Under the pieces are notes generated by a model. That model worked only from the letters and a program-made list of their open reading frames with translations. It did no database searches and was not told the DNA's origin. A stretch of DNA of 64,000 bases from PNON01 sp963757065 (GTDB lineage: Bacteria > Chloroflexota > Anaerolineae > Anaerolineales > Anaerolineaceae): the NCBI GenBank assembly GCA_963757065.1, contig CAVWQC010000001.1, positions 310,001-374,000 of the forward strand, written 5' to 3'. Below, piece after piece: positions 38,932 through 49,446 of the stretch. Both the position numbers and the translations under genes were made by a program. Positions within the stretch are counted from its first letter, which is position 1. Each line of letters starts with the position of its first letter.

Positions 38932-39696
38932 TGAAGAAAATTTTAATAAACATCGGTTCTGGGTATTGGAGTTGATTTGATCAACCTGGATGAGTTGATC
39001 GAGTTTATATTTCAAAAGATTAGTGCGAATAAAAAAGTGAATATTTCTTACGTAAATGTCCACGCGATCAATATTGCATACAGAAATCCCTGGTTCAAGG
39101 ATTTCATTAATCAGTCTGACATTGTCTTCTGCGATGGCTTCGGTGTTAAGTGGGCTGCCCGCTTTCTTAACGGTGTGGTTTTGCACCGTTTATCCCCCCC
39201 TGACTGGTTTGATCGTTTGGCCGGGAAGTGCGCTGACCAGGGTATCTCGATGTTCTTCCTTGGCACAAAACAAAATGTAATCGAAAAAGCTGCATTAGTT
39301 GTAAATAAGAAATTTCCGAAACTAAAAATTGTTGGAATTCATCATGGATTTTTCGATAAAGATCCATTAAGTGCAGACAACCGGGAAGTAATCTCAATGA
39401 TTAATTCTGCACAGCCGGATATTCTATTGGTGGGATTTGGGATGCCGACCCAGGAAAAATGGATCCTGGAAAACTTTGCAGATATAAGCACCAAAGTGAT
39501 CTTACCAGTTGGGGCTTTTTTCGATTACATTACTGGTGAGGTGGTCCGCGCTCCGAAGTGGATGACAGATCATGGATTGGAATGGTTAGGCCGATTGATC
39601 ATTGAACCGGGACGGTTATGGAAGCGCTATATCATAGGGAATCCAATTTTCATTTGGCGTGTATTTTTACAGAAGTGTAATATTATTAAGCAATGA
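38931..39696 (+). CDS. WecG/TagA/CpsF family glycosyltransferase (N-terminal frameshift)
   Basis: The ATG at 38931 overlaps the preceding stop. MKKIL followed, after a one-base correction near 38963, by LGIGVDLINLDELIEFI gives the normal family start. The core has VNVHAINIAYRNPWF, DIVFCDGFGVKWAARFL, FFLGTKQNVIEKAA, PDILLVGFGMPTQEKW and the end GLEWLGRLIIEPGRLWKRY. The enzyme adds the second sugar (ManNAc or ManNAcA type) to undecaprenyl-PP-GlcNAc. It fits with the initiating transferase directly downstream. Confidence 0.9.
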
Positions 39697-39776
39697 CAAA
39701 TTATCCAGTTATCTTTTGTTATCCAATTAATATAATCCATAATACTATATAGTTACTTGAATTAGCCAACCTAAAG

Positions 39777-41189
39777 ATGCTTAGACGATTTTCTGTAAAT
39801 TTTGCGATATTTTCAATGGCTGCAGATGGAATGAGTGTAATTATTGCACTCATTCTGAGTATTTACTTGCGTGTTTTAATGAATTGGCTGCCTTTCATTG
39901 AGCAAATGAATGCTCCTACAAATCTGACTGCGATGATGTACCTGGCATTTCCAATCATATGGGTGGGTGTATTATCAGTTTTTACAATTTATGACAGCCG
40001 CAAATATTGGCGTGCTGTTGATGAGTTTTCAGCCTTAACCTTTGGATCTTTTGTCGCAGCAATGTGCCAGGCAGGATTAATATATTTAACATATCGGGAT
40101 ATTTCCAGAGCGTATTTTATTACGACAGTATTTTTATCATTTCTTTTTTGTATTCTCTGGCGGATAATCGCACGAATCGTTTTTCGGATGAGAAATGAAA
40201 ATCCAAATATTTCCCGCCGGGTAATTATTATAGGCACCGATAACGCCAGCCGAAAGGTCATTGAATCACTGGAGCATAATCCGATCGATGATCTATACCT
40301 GACCGGCTATATAAATTTGAATAAAAGAAGCCATTCAAGAGAAATGACTATTATCGAGAAATCTGAAATTGTGGTAAATGCAATTGAAAAAAATCATGCC
40401 ACAGATCTCATTTTCGCATTGAACCGAACTGAACAGTCTGAAATAGAGCCGATCCTGGAAAAATTGGATGACCAGGCTATTAATATTTGGCTTGCCCTTG
40501 ATTTTTTGGACTTGTCTGTATTTGACACGAAAGTTGAAAATTTTGCAGGACTACCAATGCTGGACTTAAGAGCCCCATCGCTAAATGAATTTGACCGGCT
40601 CGTTAAACGTGGATTCGATATCATTTTTGGATTCGTGTGCCTTTTGATATCTCTGCCGTTCATATTATTGTCAGCCTTACTTGTTCTGATCGATGACGGT
40701 TGGCCTGTGTTCTATTCGCAAAAAAGGATTGGAGAAAAAGGTCACTATTTTTATATTTATAAACTGCGAACAATGACTCGTGATGCAGAAACTAAAAATA
40801 ATGATCATCAAATTACCGATGAAAATGGAAAAGTTATCAGTAAAACGAGGAACGATACACGAATTACCAGGTCAGGCCGTTTTCTTCGTAGATTCAGCCT
40901 GGATGAATTACCTCAATTTGTGAATGTTATTAAAGGGGATATGAGTATTGTTGGACCCCGTCCTGAAGTTCCTCATTTGGTGGAGAAATATGAACGGTGG
41001 CAGCGGAAAAGATTAGCTGTTCCACCAGGTATTACTGGCTGGTGGCAGGTAACTGGCCGAAGTGATAAAGCGATGCACTTACATACAGAAGATGATATTT
41101 ATTATGTGGAAAACTATTCCATATGGTTGGATCTTAAAATCATTATCCGCACTTTTTGGGTAGTATTGATTGGGAAAGGTTCGTATTAA
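39777..41189 (+). CDS. polyprenyl glycosylphosphotransferase (initiating sugar transferase)
   Basis: A 470-residue protein: four N-terminal helices (to about 125), a CoA-binding-like cytosolic domain with RRVIIIGTDNASRKVIES (about 145-165), and a fifth helix (about 285-307). The bacterial sugar-transferase catalytic domain follows with YSQKRIGEKG, YKLRTMTRDAE, FLRRFSLDELPQF and GDMSIVGPRPEVPHL. It transfers a sugar-1-phosphate to undecaprenyl phosphate, starting the repeat unit of the surface polysaccharide. Confidence 0.94.
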   Translation: MLRRFSVNFAIFSMAADGMSVIIALILSIYLRVLMNWLPFIEQMNAPTNLTAMMYLAFPIIWVGVLSVFTIYDSRKYWRAVDEFSALTFGSFVAAMCQAGLIYLTYRDISRAYFITTVFLSFLFCILWRIIARIVFRMRNENPNISRRVIIIGTDNASRKVIESLEHNPIDDLYLTGYINLNKRSHSREMTIIEKSEIVVNAIEKNHATDLIFALNRTEQSEIEPILEKLDDQAINIWLALDFLDLSVFDTKVENFAGLPMLDLRAPSLNEFDRLVKRGFDIIFGFVCLLISLPFILLSALLVLIDDGWPVFYSQKRIGEKGHYFYIYKLRTMTRDAETKNNDHQITDENGKVISKTRNDTRITRSGRFLRRFSLDELPQFVNVIKGDMSIVGPRPEVPHLVEKYERWQRKRLAVPPGITGWWQVTGRSDKAMHLHTEDDIYYVENYSIWLDLKIIIRTFWVVLIGKGSY

Positions 41190-41200
41190 GGTTCACCAGT

Positions 41201-42520
41201 ATGAGACCAGAGATTAGGAACCAGATAATCAATTATGGGATAGTGGGTCTGGCATTATTCTTATCCATATTTCGGTCAACCTCCATTTTCGGAAGGTTTG
41301 GCTATTATTGTAATGGCTTACCTTATCAAAACCCGCCAGGGTGTGTCACTATCAATATAGGACAGGAAATCTCTCTCTGGATAATTACCATTCTTTTAAT
41401 TGGATACCAATTAATCAAATCAAAAAACTTTGGAAAATATATATCCGTTTGGAAGAACAAATGGTATCTGGTGCTTTTGCTTTTGCTGGCATTAATATCA
41501 GTTTTTTGGTCATCCGCTTTTCCAGTGACTCTTACAAAAGGAATTGTTTTGATTTTTTGTACCTTAACTTACGGTTATATTGGTTGGTATTACAAATTGG
41601 ATAAGGTAATTCAAATTCTTGTATACTTTTTCGTAATTTTGATCATTATTAATTTCTTTTATGTCCTATTCCGGCCAAATTTAGGGATCATGTCCATTAG
41701 TCCCTGGGTTGGTTCATGGACAGGGTTTTTTTGTCATAAGAATTATTTGGGTAGTATCTTAGCGTTCGGGAGCACAGTTATCTTTTTTGACTTTCTGGCC
41801 CATCCAGACTATCGTCCCCTTACTAAAGTTCTCTTGACAATATCCTTTTTGCTTTCAATGGTACTGATCATTTATAGCAAATCCGCTGCTGGTGTATTAA
41901 TTTTATTCCTCTTAATGGGAACTTCGGTTGTCTTCTTCATTTGGTCAAAAATAAGAAAGCATTTGCGGTTTCCCCATTACATAATCCTCGGCATTATTGC
42001 ATTTATTGCGATTGCTGCGATTATGCTTAACCTTGATTTCTTCTTTGGATTGGTCAACCGGAATACTTCATTAACTGGCAGGGTCCCTCTTTGGCAGTAT
42101 CTCTATAACCAGGTTATATTGGTTCATCCCTACCTCGGATACGGGTATGGTGCTATTTGGTCATTTCCTGAGTTTCGGGAGATTACAAGAAAGGCTGTTG
42201 GATGGGGGTACCCGATATTTATAGGGGATAATGGATTAATTGATATCTTTTTGCACCTGGGAATCACCGGGGTTGTATCCATCCTAATAGTCATCACAAT
42301 GTCGATCAAACATGCAATCAAGATAATTATAAAAAGAAGTGGTTTTATTTATACATTTCCAATCATTGCACTAATATATATGATCCTCGCCAATGTCAGT
42401 TTGAGTATGCTTCTTGAATCAGAATACCTGGTGTGGTTTTTAATCTTGATCCCACTTTTCACTGATAAATCTCAAATTTCCGAACCTCCTGACAAAGTAG
42501 CTGGTCAAATTCCTTCATGA
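41201..42520 (+). CDS. O-antigen polymerase/ligase family membrane protein
   Basis: About 439 residues with ten to twelve helices. The Wzy_C/WaaL-like features are SWTGFFCHKNYLGS in the mid region, and after a long loop LTGRVPLWQYLYNQVILVHPYLGYGYG with the conserved Arg, His and Gly residues. It polymerises lipid-linked repeat units or ligates glycan to its acceptor outside the membrane. The ATG at 41201 is 11 bases after the transferase stop. Its presence beside a Wzm/Wzt exporter is unusual because these normally belong to different export routes. Confidence 0.88.
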   Translation: MRPEIRNQIINYGIVGLALFLSIFRSTSIFGRFGYYCNGLPYQNPPGCVTINIGQEISLWIITILLIGYQLIKSKNFGKYISVWKNKWYLVLLLLLALISVFWSSAFPVTLTKGIVLIFCTLTYGYIGWYYKLDKVIQILVYFFVILIIINFFYVLFRPNLGIMSISPWVGSWTGFFCHKNYLGSILAFGSTVIFFDFLAHPDYRPLTKVLLTISFLLSMVLIIYSKSAAGVLILFLLMGTSVVFFIWSKIRKHLRFPHYIILGIIAFIAIAAIMLNLDFFFGLVNRNTSLTGRVPLWQYLYNQVILVHPYLGYGYGAIWSFPEFREITRKAVGWGYPIFIGDNGLIDIFLHLGITGVVSILIVITMSIKHAIKIIIKRSGFIYTFPIIALIYMILANVSLSMLLESEYLVWFLILIPLFTDKSQISEPPDKVAGQIPS

Positions 42521-42636
42521 TAAGCAGAATCCATAATTAATTCTCAACTATGGATTAGCTGAATTAATTTCATCGTATTTGAAGGTGGAGTTTTTCTTAA
42601 CGAAAATAAGCAGGATTCTCGACTTGAGAATAAGAA

Positions 42637-44704
42637 TTAATTACATTCTTCTTTGTCGTAGGTGATTTGATAGATCGTGGACCAATCATCTTCATGAATA
42701 ATTCGACCGCATTGAGGGAGAAATTCATTTATCAGATATTGCAATGCTTCTTTATGTATTCCAGCACTATCATGTTTGAGGATAAAAAACGATGCGTCTT
42801 CATTACTTATTAGTAGATGAGTGATGTTTTGTTCTTGTAATGCATGGGTTAAAAATGTACTTTCCTTTGAACCGTTCACTAAAGAAATCCAATGAGATTG
42901 ATCGATATCTGGTAGACATCGCCCATTACAATAATACCCTCTCCCATCCCAGAGCAGCATTACATAATCAGAATCAGATAGTTGTTGATTAATAAAATTA
43001 ATTCCAGAAAAATCTCTAATATTTCGTTGCAAAAAATCTGCTTTTGTTTCAAGTCCAAATAATACTTTTTGCGGCTGTACTAGATTTATATATAAACCCA
43101 TATATATAGCAGTCGCTATCACCATACTACTGATGCTGCTTATGGCAAGTGCTCGAGAAAGCATTTTTAATTTGGGGCTATTGTATAGCTGAACAAGTAC
43201 GATACTGGCAGAAATGGCTAATCCGGGATAGATTGGAAGAAGAAACCTGGATTGTTGTGATCCCAATGCCCAAAAGATGAACTGGACCAGGATAAATAAT
43301 CCAAGAACATCGAGGGTCTTCCTGGTTGCAGGATCGATCGTTTTTCGAAGCCACGGGTAAGCCAAACCGAAAAGGAACAATGGGCTCGGCATTTCCATGC
43401 TGCCCATAAATGTGCCGAATTTGTCATGCTGTAAATATAAATTGAACGGCAGCAGCAGATAGTCGTACCAGTTCTTCCCTGTCCCGAAGCTGTTGACATA
43501 ATCCATCCAGATCCTCAATTGGGTGGGGTCGATCACATGCTGTGGGAAATAAAGTGGAAAGACTGGATTTCCTGTCCAAATAAAATTCTTCAAGTACCAT
43601 GGCAAAGCCACGATAAATGCTCCCAGGCCAAAGATCATTCCATTCCTTATGGCTTTATTCCACCCAGTCCACTTCCCTTCATCCCTAAGGCTATACCAGA
43701 GTACGAATATGAGTAATATTCCCGCACCAGAAATAGCCAGGTATTTGGAGCCCAGTGCCAACCCCTGCATAATGCCGGATAATCCGAGCAGCCAGGGGTT
43801 TCGTTCCTTGATCCACACCAGGAAAATCGCGATCGCAAGGAATTGAAAGAGTGCCCAGGCAATATCGGTGTAAGCGGCATTGCCCCATAGAGGCAGGATC
43901 GGGATACCCAGCAATATTGCTGCAGCAATCCATCCCCCAGGTTTCGGTAGGAACCGCCTGCCAAATGCATAAGTCGCCAGCAGGAAAAGGATCAATGTGG
44001 AAAAATGGATCAACCTGGCAAAGATGTCACTGCCTAATCCCATTCCGAGCATATACAACATTTCCCATGTGGATGGATAATAGGTGAACCAATTTTCCGG
44101 GATGGGAATGATCCTCCCAGCCTCCAGGAACAACCGTGGACCCTGCAAATGGTAAGCCAGCCCATCGTAATCCCAGGGTGGAGTAAATGCCTGGAATAAA
44201 GCCAGAAGTAAAGCCAATGCCCCGGTTGAAAATATCACTTTCTTGATGATTGAGAAATCTGACCAGGTATTTTTGAATTCCCATGACATTTCGAAATGCT
44301 TCTTCCAAATATGTGCAGCTTTTTTTGAAAGAAATGAAAGCGATGATGACCAGCCAGCCGATCAAATGGATCGGTTTGATCCAGCCTGCCAGTCCCATAA
44401 AGAAGACTCCATACGCTATTGCAGCCAGTCCAAGCGGAAGTCCAATCACAGTTCGTTCAATAAACGTCCAATTCTCCAGCTTGAATGGTTTGATCAATAA
44501 AGAACCGAGACCAGCCGCGAGGAAGAGCACAATGCTTGCTAATGCAATCGCCAATAGGCTGTCCATCATGGAGCTGGAACCAAGGTTATCCAGATGCGGA
44601 GCAGGTTTAATCCTCTGGAGATTAACGAGTAAACCACCCAAAAAAAGAATAATTGCTCCACCTGTTAGAATTCTTATGCGGTTATAAATCAATGACCACT
44701 CCAC
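42637..44704 (-). CDS. GT39/ArnT-like membrane glycosyltransferase (one frameshift)
   Basis: Two overlapping frames meet near 44270 and together give one protein of about 690 residues. The N-terminal piece (from 44704) has four or five helices ending in VMGIQKYLVRF. The larger piece begins with a helix and the GT39-type motif PPWDYDGLAYHLQGPRLF, in which Asp-Tyr-Asp is the catalytic acid region. Further helices with YPSTWEMLYMLGMG and a C-terminal soluble domain follow. It probably transfers a sugar from polyprenyl phosphate. Oriented against the glycan operon. Confidence 0.8.
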
Positions 44705-44865
44705 ACCGAATAATAAATAAAATATACGCCTGATTTTACATCTATCCTATATTTTAAAAGATTGCGTTCGTAAATCAACATTTTTTAGTTATTCACCACA
44801 ACATATACAATAATGTCATAGTCATTTAATACCAAATCATTGATAGGTAATTCAATGGAAAGATT

Positions 44866-45792
44866 TTATATGTCTTCTATCTCACCCTTTATTTTCTTTT
44901 TATCAGTAATTGCCTTGTGTTTTCTTAGAAAATAGATAACGAATCCATGGTTTGAGTGGAGAAATGCAAAGCCCTGCGGGAACAATGAAAGGATGCCTAA
45001 CCAGGCGACCGCCCAGGTATGCATAACAAGATATGGAGCAAAAAAAGGAGTCGCGGAAATGGCAAACTTGATCTCACGCTTCCAAATTGCGGCTCCCAGC
45101 AAACTTAAACCAATTGGAATCCCAATTGGCCAAATACTTGAATTCCAATCCACATTAGCTACCCGTATAGAATTACCTATCCAAAAATCGAATAATAGAA
45201 ATGAGAGGATGTACGCACATACAACCGGAAAAAAAACCTTTACAACTTCTTGGAAACCGCCCTTGCGCCAGGCTTCTGTTAACCAGAAGATAGCTACAGC
45301 CACGCCTATTTGAGGTTTTGCTAGGATAAAGAAAAGTCCCACCTGTGGAGGTAAGATAAATCCCAGGGCAATAATCCCTTCAATGTTTCCAAATTGCGAA
45401 TTGAGCATAATTCCAGAAAAAATTGTAAAAGGAATGATCAACCATAGATTCATTTTTAGCTTTAAAACCACAAACCCATAAGCCATTAAATTCAATACAT
45501 ATATGACAGCACTGCCCAGTGCTGGAGGAAGTAATGCGATTGGTAATAATGGGAGTAAAGTCCACGGTGGGTTATAAAAAAGTTCGGCGCGATAAGGTGA
45601 TTTTCCCGCTAATAGTTCCAAGCATGCTCTCCGAAATGCGGTTTTCCAATCCACGCCTACTTGAGCTACTCCTTGGCCACCCCAATCGACATGAACCGGC
45701 AGGAATGAATAAACAAAATATGTCCCCATTATGAAAATTAGTACTATGGCAAATACCGCGATATAGCTTGTCGCTATCCAGTGAAGCTTCAT
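44866..45792 (-). CDS. GT87-like polyprenol-dependent mannosyltransferase
   Basis: A 308-residue protein with about eight helices. The extracytoplasmic loop after helix 1 has DWKTAFRRACLELLAGKSPY, then FYNPPWTLLPLLP, the pattern of DUF2029/GT87 transferases (an acidic residue plus Y-NPP). The mid segment FFILAKPQIGVAVAIFWL is also typical. It is shorter than mycobacterial members (about 400). It marks the right border of the glycan locus. Confidence 0.75.
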   Translation of the reverse strand: MKLHWIATSYIAVFAIVLIFIMGTYFVYSFLPVHVDWGGQGVAQVGVDWKTAFRRACLELLAGKSPYRAELFYNPPWTLLPLLPIALLPPALGSAVIYVLNLMAYGFVVLKLKMNLWLIIPFTIFSGIMLNSQFGNIEGIIALGFILPPQVGLFFILAKPQIGVAVAIFWLTEAWRKGGFQEVVKVFFPVVCAYILSFLLFDFWIGNSIRVANVDWNSSIWPIGIPIGLSLLGAAIWKREIKFAISATPFFAPYLVMHTWAVAWLGILSLFPQGFAFLHSNHGFVIYFLRKHKAITDKKKIKGEIEDI

Positions 45793-46057
45793 CCGAAGGG
45801 AACAATGTTACAGATTTCCGTCATATTGTTAAAGTAGACTGGAAAAGAACAATGGAATATTATTGCTATGAATTTACCCCGAGCATATTAGTTTGTTTAC
45901 TAACATTATTATATACAAAATATCAAAAGAAGATTTTATTTATAGCAATAATAGGTATTCAGGCCGTCCAATTTTTTTAGCATCGCCTTCTCAATCTTCT
46001 ATTCTCAAACACTAATCAATACGTCACTCTTTCCTTTTCTTTGCTATAATCTCAACT

Positions 46058-48216
46058 ATGAAACAATTACTTCAAAGTATGAAAACCGGGAAAACTATCA
46101 TACAAGATGTCCCGATCCCTTCCATCAAACCGGGGTTTGCGCTGGTGCAGAATGCCGCATCGCTTGTCTCCGCTGGAACAGAACGGATGCTGGTTGAGTT
46201 CGGCGAGAAGAATCTGCTCCAGAAAGTACGCTCCCGTCCGGATCTTGCCCGCCAGGTGATCGACAAAGCCCGCCGCGAAGGGATTTTCACCGCGCTTGAT
46301 GCTGCTTTCAACCGTCTCGATCAACCCATGACCCTGGGGTATTCCTGTGCAGGAACGATCGTTGAGGTTGGTGAAGGACTCAAAGGTTTCAAACCGGGCG
46401 ACCGGGTGGCTTGCGCCGGTGGTGGATTCGCTGTCCATGCAGAATACGCCCTGGTGCCCCAAAACCTGATGGCGCATATCCCTGATAATGTTGATTTCGA
46501 TTCGGCAGCATTCTCCACTTTGGGAGCCATTGCCATGCACGGTTTCCGCCTGGCGCAGCCTCAGGTCGGTGAACGGGTGGCGATCATTGGTCTTGGCCTT
46601 TTGGGACTGCTCGCCGCGGGTATCGCTCGTGCTGCCGGCTGTGTCGTCGCAGGGGTGGATCTTGACCCGGAGCGGGTAAAACTGGCTGAATCACTTGGCT
46701 ACCCTTCCATCCAGCGCTCAGATGCTGAAAGTTTCTTCACCGAAAAATCAGATGGCATTGGATGGGACATCGTACTCATCTGTGCCGATACACCCAGCAG
46801 TGATCCCGTTGAGCTGGCTGGCAAGATCGCCCGTGACCGCGGAAGGGTCATTGCCATCGGTGCATTTGGCTTGAATATGCCCCGTAAACCATACTACGAT
46901 AAAGAGTTGACCTTTAAGGTTTCCCGCTCTTATGGTCCCGGCCGTTATGACCCTTCTTATGAAGAACAGGGGCATGACTACCCTGCCGGTTATGTACGCT
47001 GGACCGAAGGCCGCAACCTGCAAGCCATTCTTGATCTGCAGGGTTCAGGGTTGCTGGATGTCCGCCCTCTGATCACCCACCGCATCGCCATCGAAGATGC
47101 CGCTCGAGCTTACGACCTGATCACCGGCAAGCTTTCCGAACCATTCCTGGGGGTACTGCTCACTTATCCACAGACCCAGCCGGAGATAGCTTTACATCGA
47201 ACTGTCATTATTGCGAATCAATCTGCTAAAGAACGACAACTCACCTCCCCGGTCTGGGAATTTTAGGTGCCGGGTTGTATGCGAATTCCACTTTCCTCCC
47301 ATCAGTATCAGCCGTTGGAGGAGTCAGCCGGGTTGGTATCGCGTCCGGTACCGGCTTGAACGCGAGGTATGCAGGCGGCAAGTTCGGCTTCCAGTACAGC
47401 ACCAGTGAAGAAGATAAGATATTCCAGGATGAGAATGTAAACCTGGTAGCCATCCTTACCCGGCATAATCAGCATAGCCGGCAGGTAATTCGTTCGCTGC
47501 AATTGAAGAAGCATGTTTTTTGCGAGAAACCGCTGGCGATTGACACAGCCGGGGTGGAAGCAGTCTTTGATCAGCTTCGGCAGCCCGATCAGCCCGTGAT
47601 GATGGTCGGTTTCAACCGGCGTTTTGCGCCGCTTGCTGTGGAGATGAAAAGTTTCCTGGATAAATCCGATCAGCCGCGCATGATGCATTACACAGTCAAC
47701 GCCGGGATCTTGCCGCTCAATCACTGGCTGCATGACCCGAAAGTTGGCGGCGGCCGCATCATCGGCGAAGGCTGCCACTTTATCGATTTCATGACCTGGC
47801 TGGCGAACAGCCTGCCGGTGTCAGTCTCAACCATCTCCCTGCCTGACGGACAGCTTTACCGGGAAGATATTGTGAACATCACTATTAAATTTGCGAATGG
47901 ATCCATTGGTGTTTTGTCTTACCTGGCCAATGGGGATAAATCCCATCCCAAGGAGCGCTGCGAGGTCTTTTGTGGCGGCCGGGTGGCAGTGTTGAACGAC
48001 TTCCGTAGAGTTGACCTGGCTTTCAATGGCAGGAGAACCAGCCAGCGCAGCAGCTTCCGACAGGATAAAGGCCATCAGGCTGCCTGGAAAGCTTTCCTGG
48101 ATGGAGTGAAAACGGGGGTGCCACCGATCCCTTATGAGCAAATTCAGGCGGTGAGTTTGACCGCCATCGCTGCAGTCGAGTCGCTTCATTCAGGAAAAGA
48201 AATTAAGATATCTTGA
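46058..48216 (+). CDS. bi-domain oxidoreductase: Zn-dehydrogenase plus Gfo/Idh/MocA (frameshift between domains)
   Basis: The first frame (46058-47266, 402 residues) is a medium-chain dehydrogenase with the nucleotide-binding GLGLLGLLAAGIARAAG and a substrate domain lacking the usual full set of zinc ligands. The second frame (from 47275) is a MocA-type oxidoreductase with VNLVAILTRHNQHSRQ, EKPLAID and the GEGCHFIDF helix. A one-base change near 47247 yields PGLGILGAGLYANSTFLP, the missing Rossmann start of the second domain, giving one protein of about 715 residues. Such fused proteins occur in polysaccharide loci and probably oxidise or epimerise a sugar nucleotide. Confidence 0.85.
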
Positions 48217-48507
48217 TGGAATTGTTTTTCGATTGTCATCGCGACTTCGTGCCCGAAAGGGTAGCGAAGCGTGGCGATCTCTTTCCATACCAGGTTCACA
48301 TGCCGCACCCTTTGCAAGTCGATGGGGCGGCATTTTTATTACTCCCGCCCCCCACACCGAGCCGATCAAAGGTTGAGCCAAATAATTACCAACTATAACC
48401 GCACTCTGAACCCGTCAAAGGGCGGCAATGCAGTCGCACTTTTCTATATTTGCCAGCAATAGTAATTTTCCTATCAGGTGTAAAATTATAGGATAGGATT
48501 TTTTACC
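48217..48507. other. intergenic spacer before ABC operon
   Basis: This spacer holds the palindrome at 48231-48282 and then C-rich sequence without a credible gene. No promoter of consensus quality is obvious; TTATAGGATAGG just before 48500 may act as a weak -10 for the ABC operon. Confidence 0.35.
48231..48282. repeat. REP-like imperfect palindrome
   Basis: GATTGTCATCGCGACTTCGT faces GGGTAGCGAAGCGTGGCGAT around a GCCCGAAA tip, forming an imperfect hairpin of about 20 bp. It resembles short dispersed palindromes that start with CGTCAT-type sequence in many Chloroflexota genomes. A copy elsewhere cannot be checked here. Confidence 0.4.
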
Positions 48508-49446
48508 ATGCCCCTTGCCATTTCTGTAAACGACCTGACCAAGCGCTATCCAAACCAGAAAGGTGCCAGACCAGCCCTGGAGAATTTATCCATCTCCATC
48601 AACGAAGGCACCCTGTTCGGATTGGTCGGTCCGGATGGCGCCGGCAAGACTACTCTGATGCGGATTCTTGCCACCGTCTTGACTCCCACCAGCGGTGACG
48701 TGCAGGTACTCGGTGCGGACGTAAAGAAATCCCCTGAAACCATCCGCAAGGTGATCGGTTATATGCCCCAAAATTTCTCCCTCTATCCGGATCTTTCTGT
48801 GATGGAGAATTTACGCTTCTTCGCCGATATGCAGGGTGTCACCCATCAGGAACAGGAAACCCGACTCCCCACCCTGCTCGATTTTGCCCGCCTGCAGGAT
48901 TTTAAAAATCGGCGCAGTGAGCATCTTTCAGGTGGTATGCGCAAGAAACTGGCTCTCGCCTGCGCTCTTATTCACACTCCCCGCCTCCTGCTTCTCGATG
49001 AACCCACCACCGGGGTCGACCCGGTCTCCCGTCGGGAGTTGTGGAAGCTGCTCACGGATGTCATTCGCCAGGGTGTCACTGTTGTGGTCTCCACCCCCTA
49101 CATGGATGAAGCCGAACGCTGCCACGTGGTCGGCATCCTCTACCAGGGCAGTCTCATGACCAGCGGTAAACCCCTCGACCTGGAGGCTGCCTATCCATAC
49201 GATATTGTTGAGGTCAAAGCAATCCCGCGAAAATTGATGCGTGAAGCCGTGAATAATTTGGCGGATGTCGTTTCGTGGCGTCCGGTCGGTGACCGCATCA
49301 GGATCTCGGTTCGCGAATCTGAAAAGTGCGAAACAAATCTCCGCAATATACTGACGATCTCAGGTGCTGAGGTAAAACTGCTCCGAAAAGCCCGTCCCTC
49401 CATGGAAGATGTGTTCATTCATTTGTCTGAGGAGCGGGGACTATGA
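48508..49446 (+). CDS. ABC transporter ATPase (drug/Na+ efflux type, first of two)
   Basis: A 312-residue ATPase with Walker A GPDGAGKTTLMR, signature LSGGMRKKLALA, Walker B LLLLDEPTTGVD and the H-loop replaced by a variant TPYMDEAERC region, plus a C-terminal domain ending VFIHLSEERGL. The layout matches YbhF-like efflux ATPases that act in pairs. The stop overlaps the second ATPase gene by 4 bases. Confidence 0.93.
   Translation: MPLAISVNDLTKRYPNQKGARPALENLSISINEGTLFGLVGPDGAGKTTLMRILATVLTPTSGDVQVLGADVKKSPETIRKVIGYMPQNFSLYPDLSVMENLRFFADMQGVTHQEQETRLPTLLDFARLQDFKNRRSEHLSGGMRKKLALACALIHTPRLLLLDEPTTGVDPVSRRELWKLLTDVIRQGVTVVVSTPYMDEAERCHVVGILYQGSLMTSGKPLDLEAAYPYDIVEVKAIPRKLMREAVNNLADVVSWRPVGDRIRISVRESEKCETNLRNILTISGAEVKLLRKARPSMEDVFIHLSEERGL

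Noticed and set aside
42521..42636. Terminator between the O-antigen polymerase and the minus-strand glycosyltransferase
   Set aside because: Short inverted repeats exist (ATCCATA with TATGGAT) but the stem is AT-rich, the loop long and no T run follows.
46067..46540. Long open frames on the minus strand under the dehydrogenase gene, and similar ones under copA, the ABC genes and the CoA-transferase genes
   Set aside because: They are antisense shadows of GC-rich real genes, with no family similarity or start signals.
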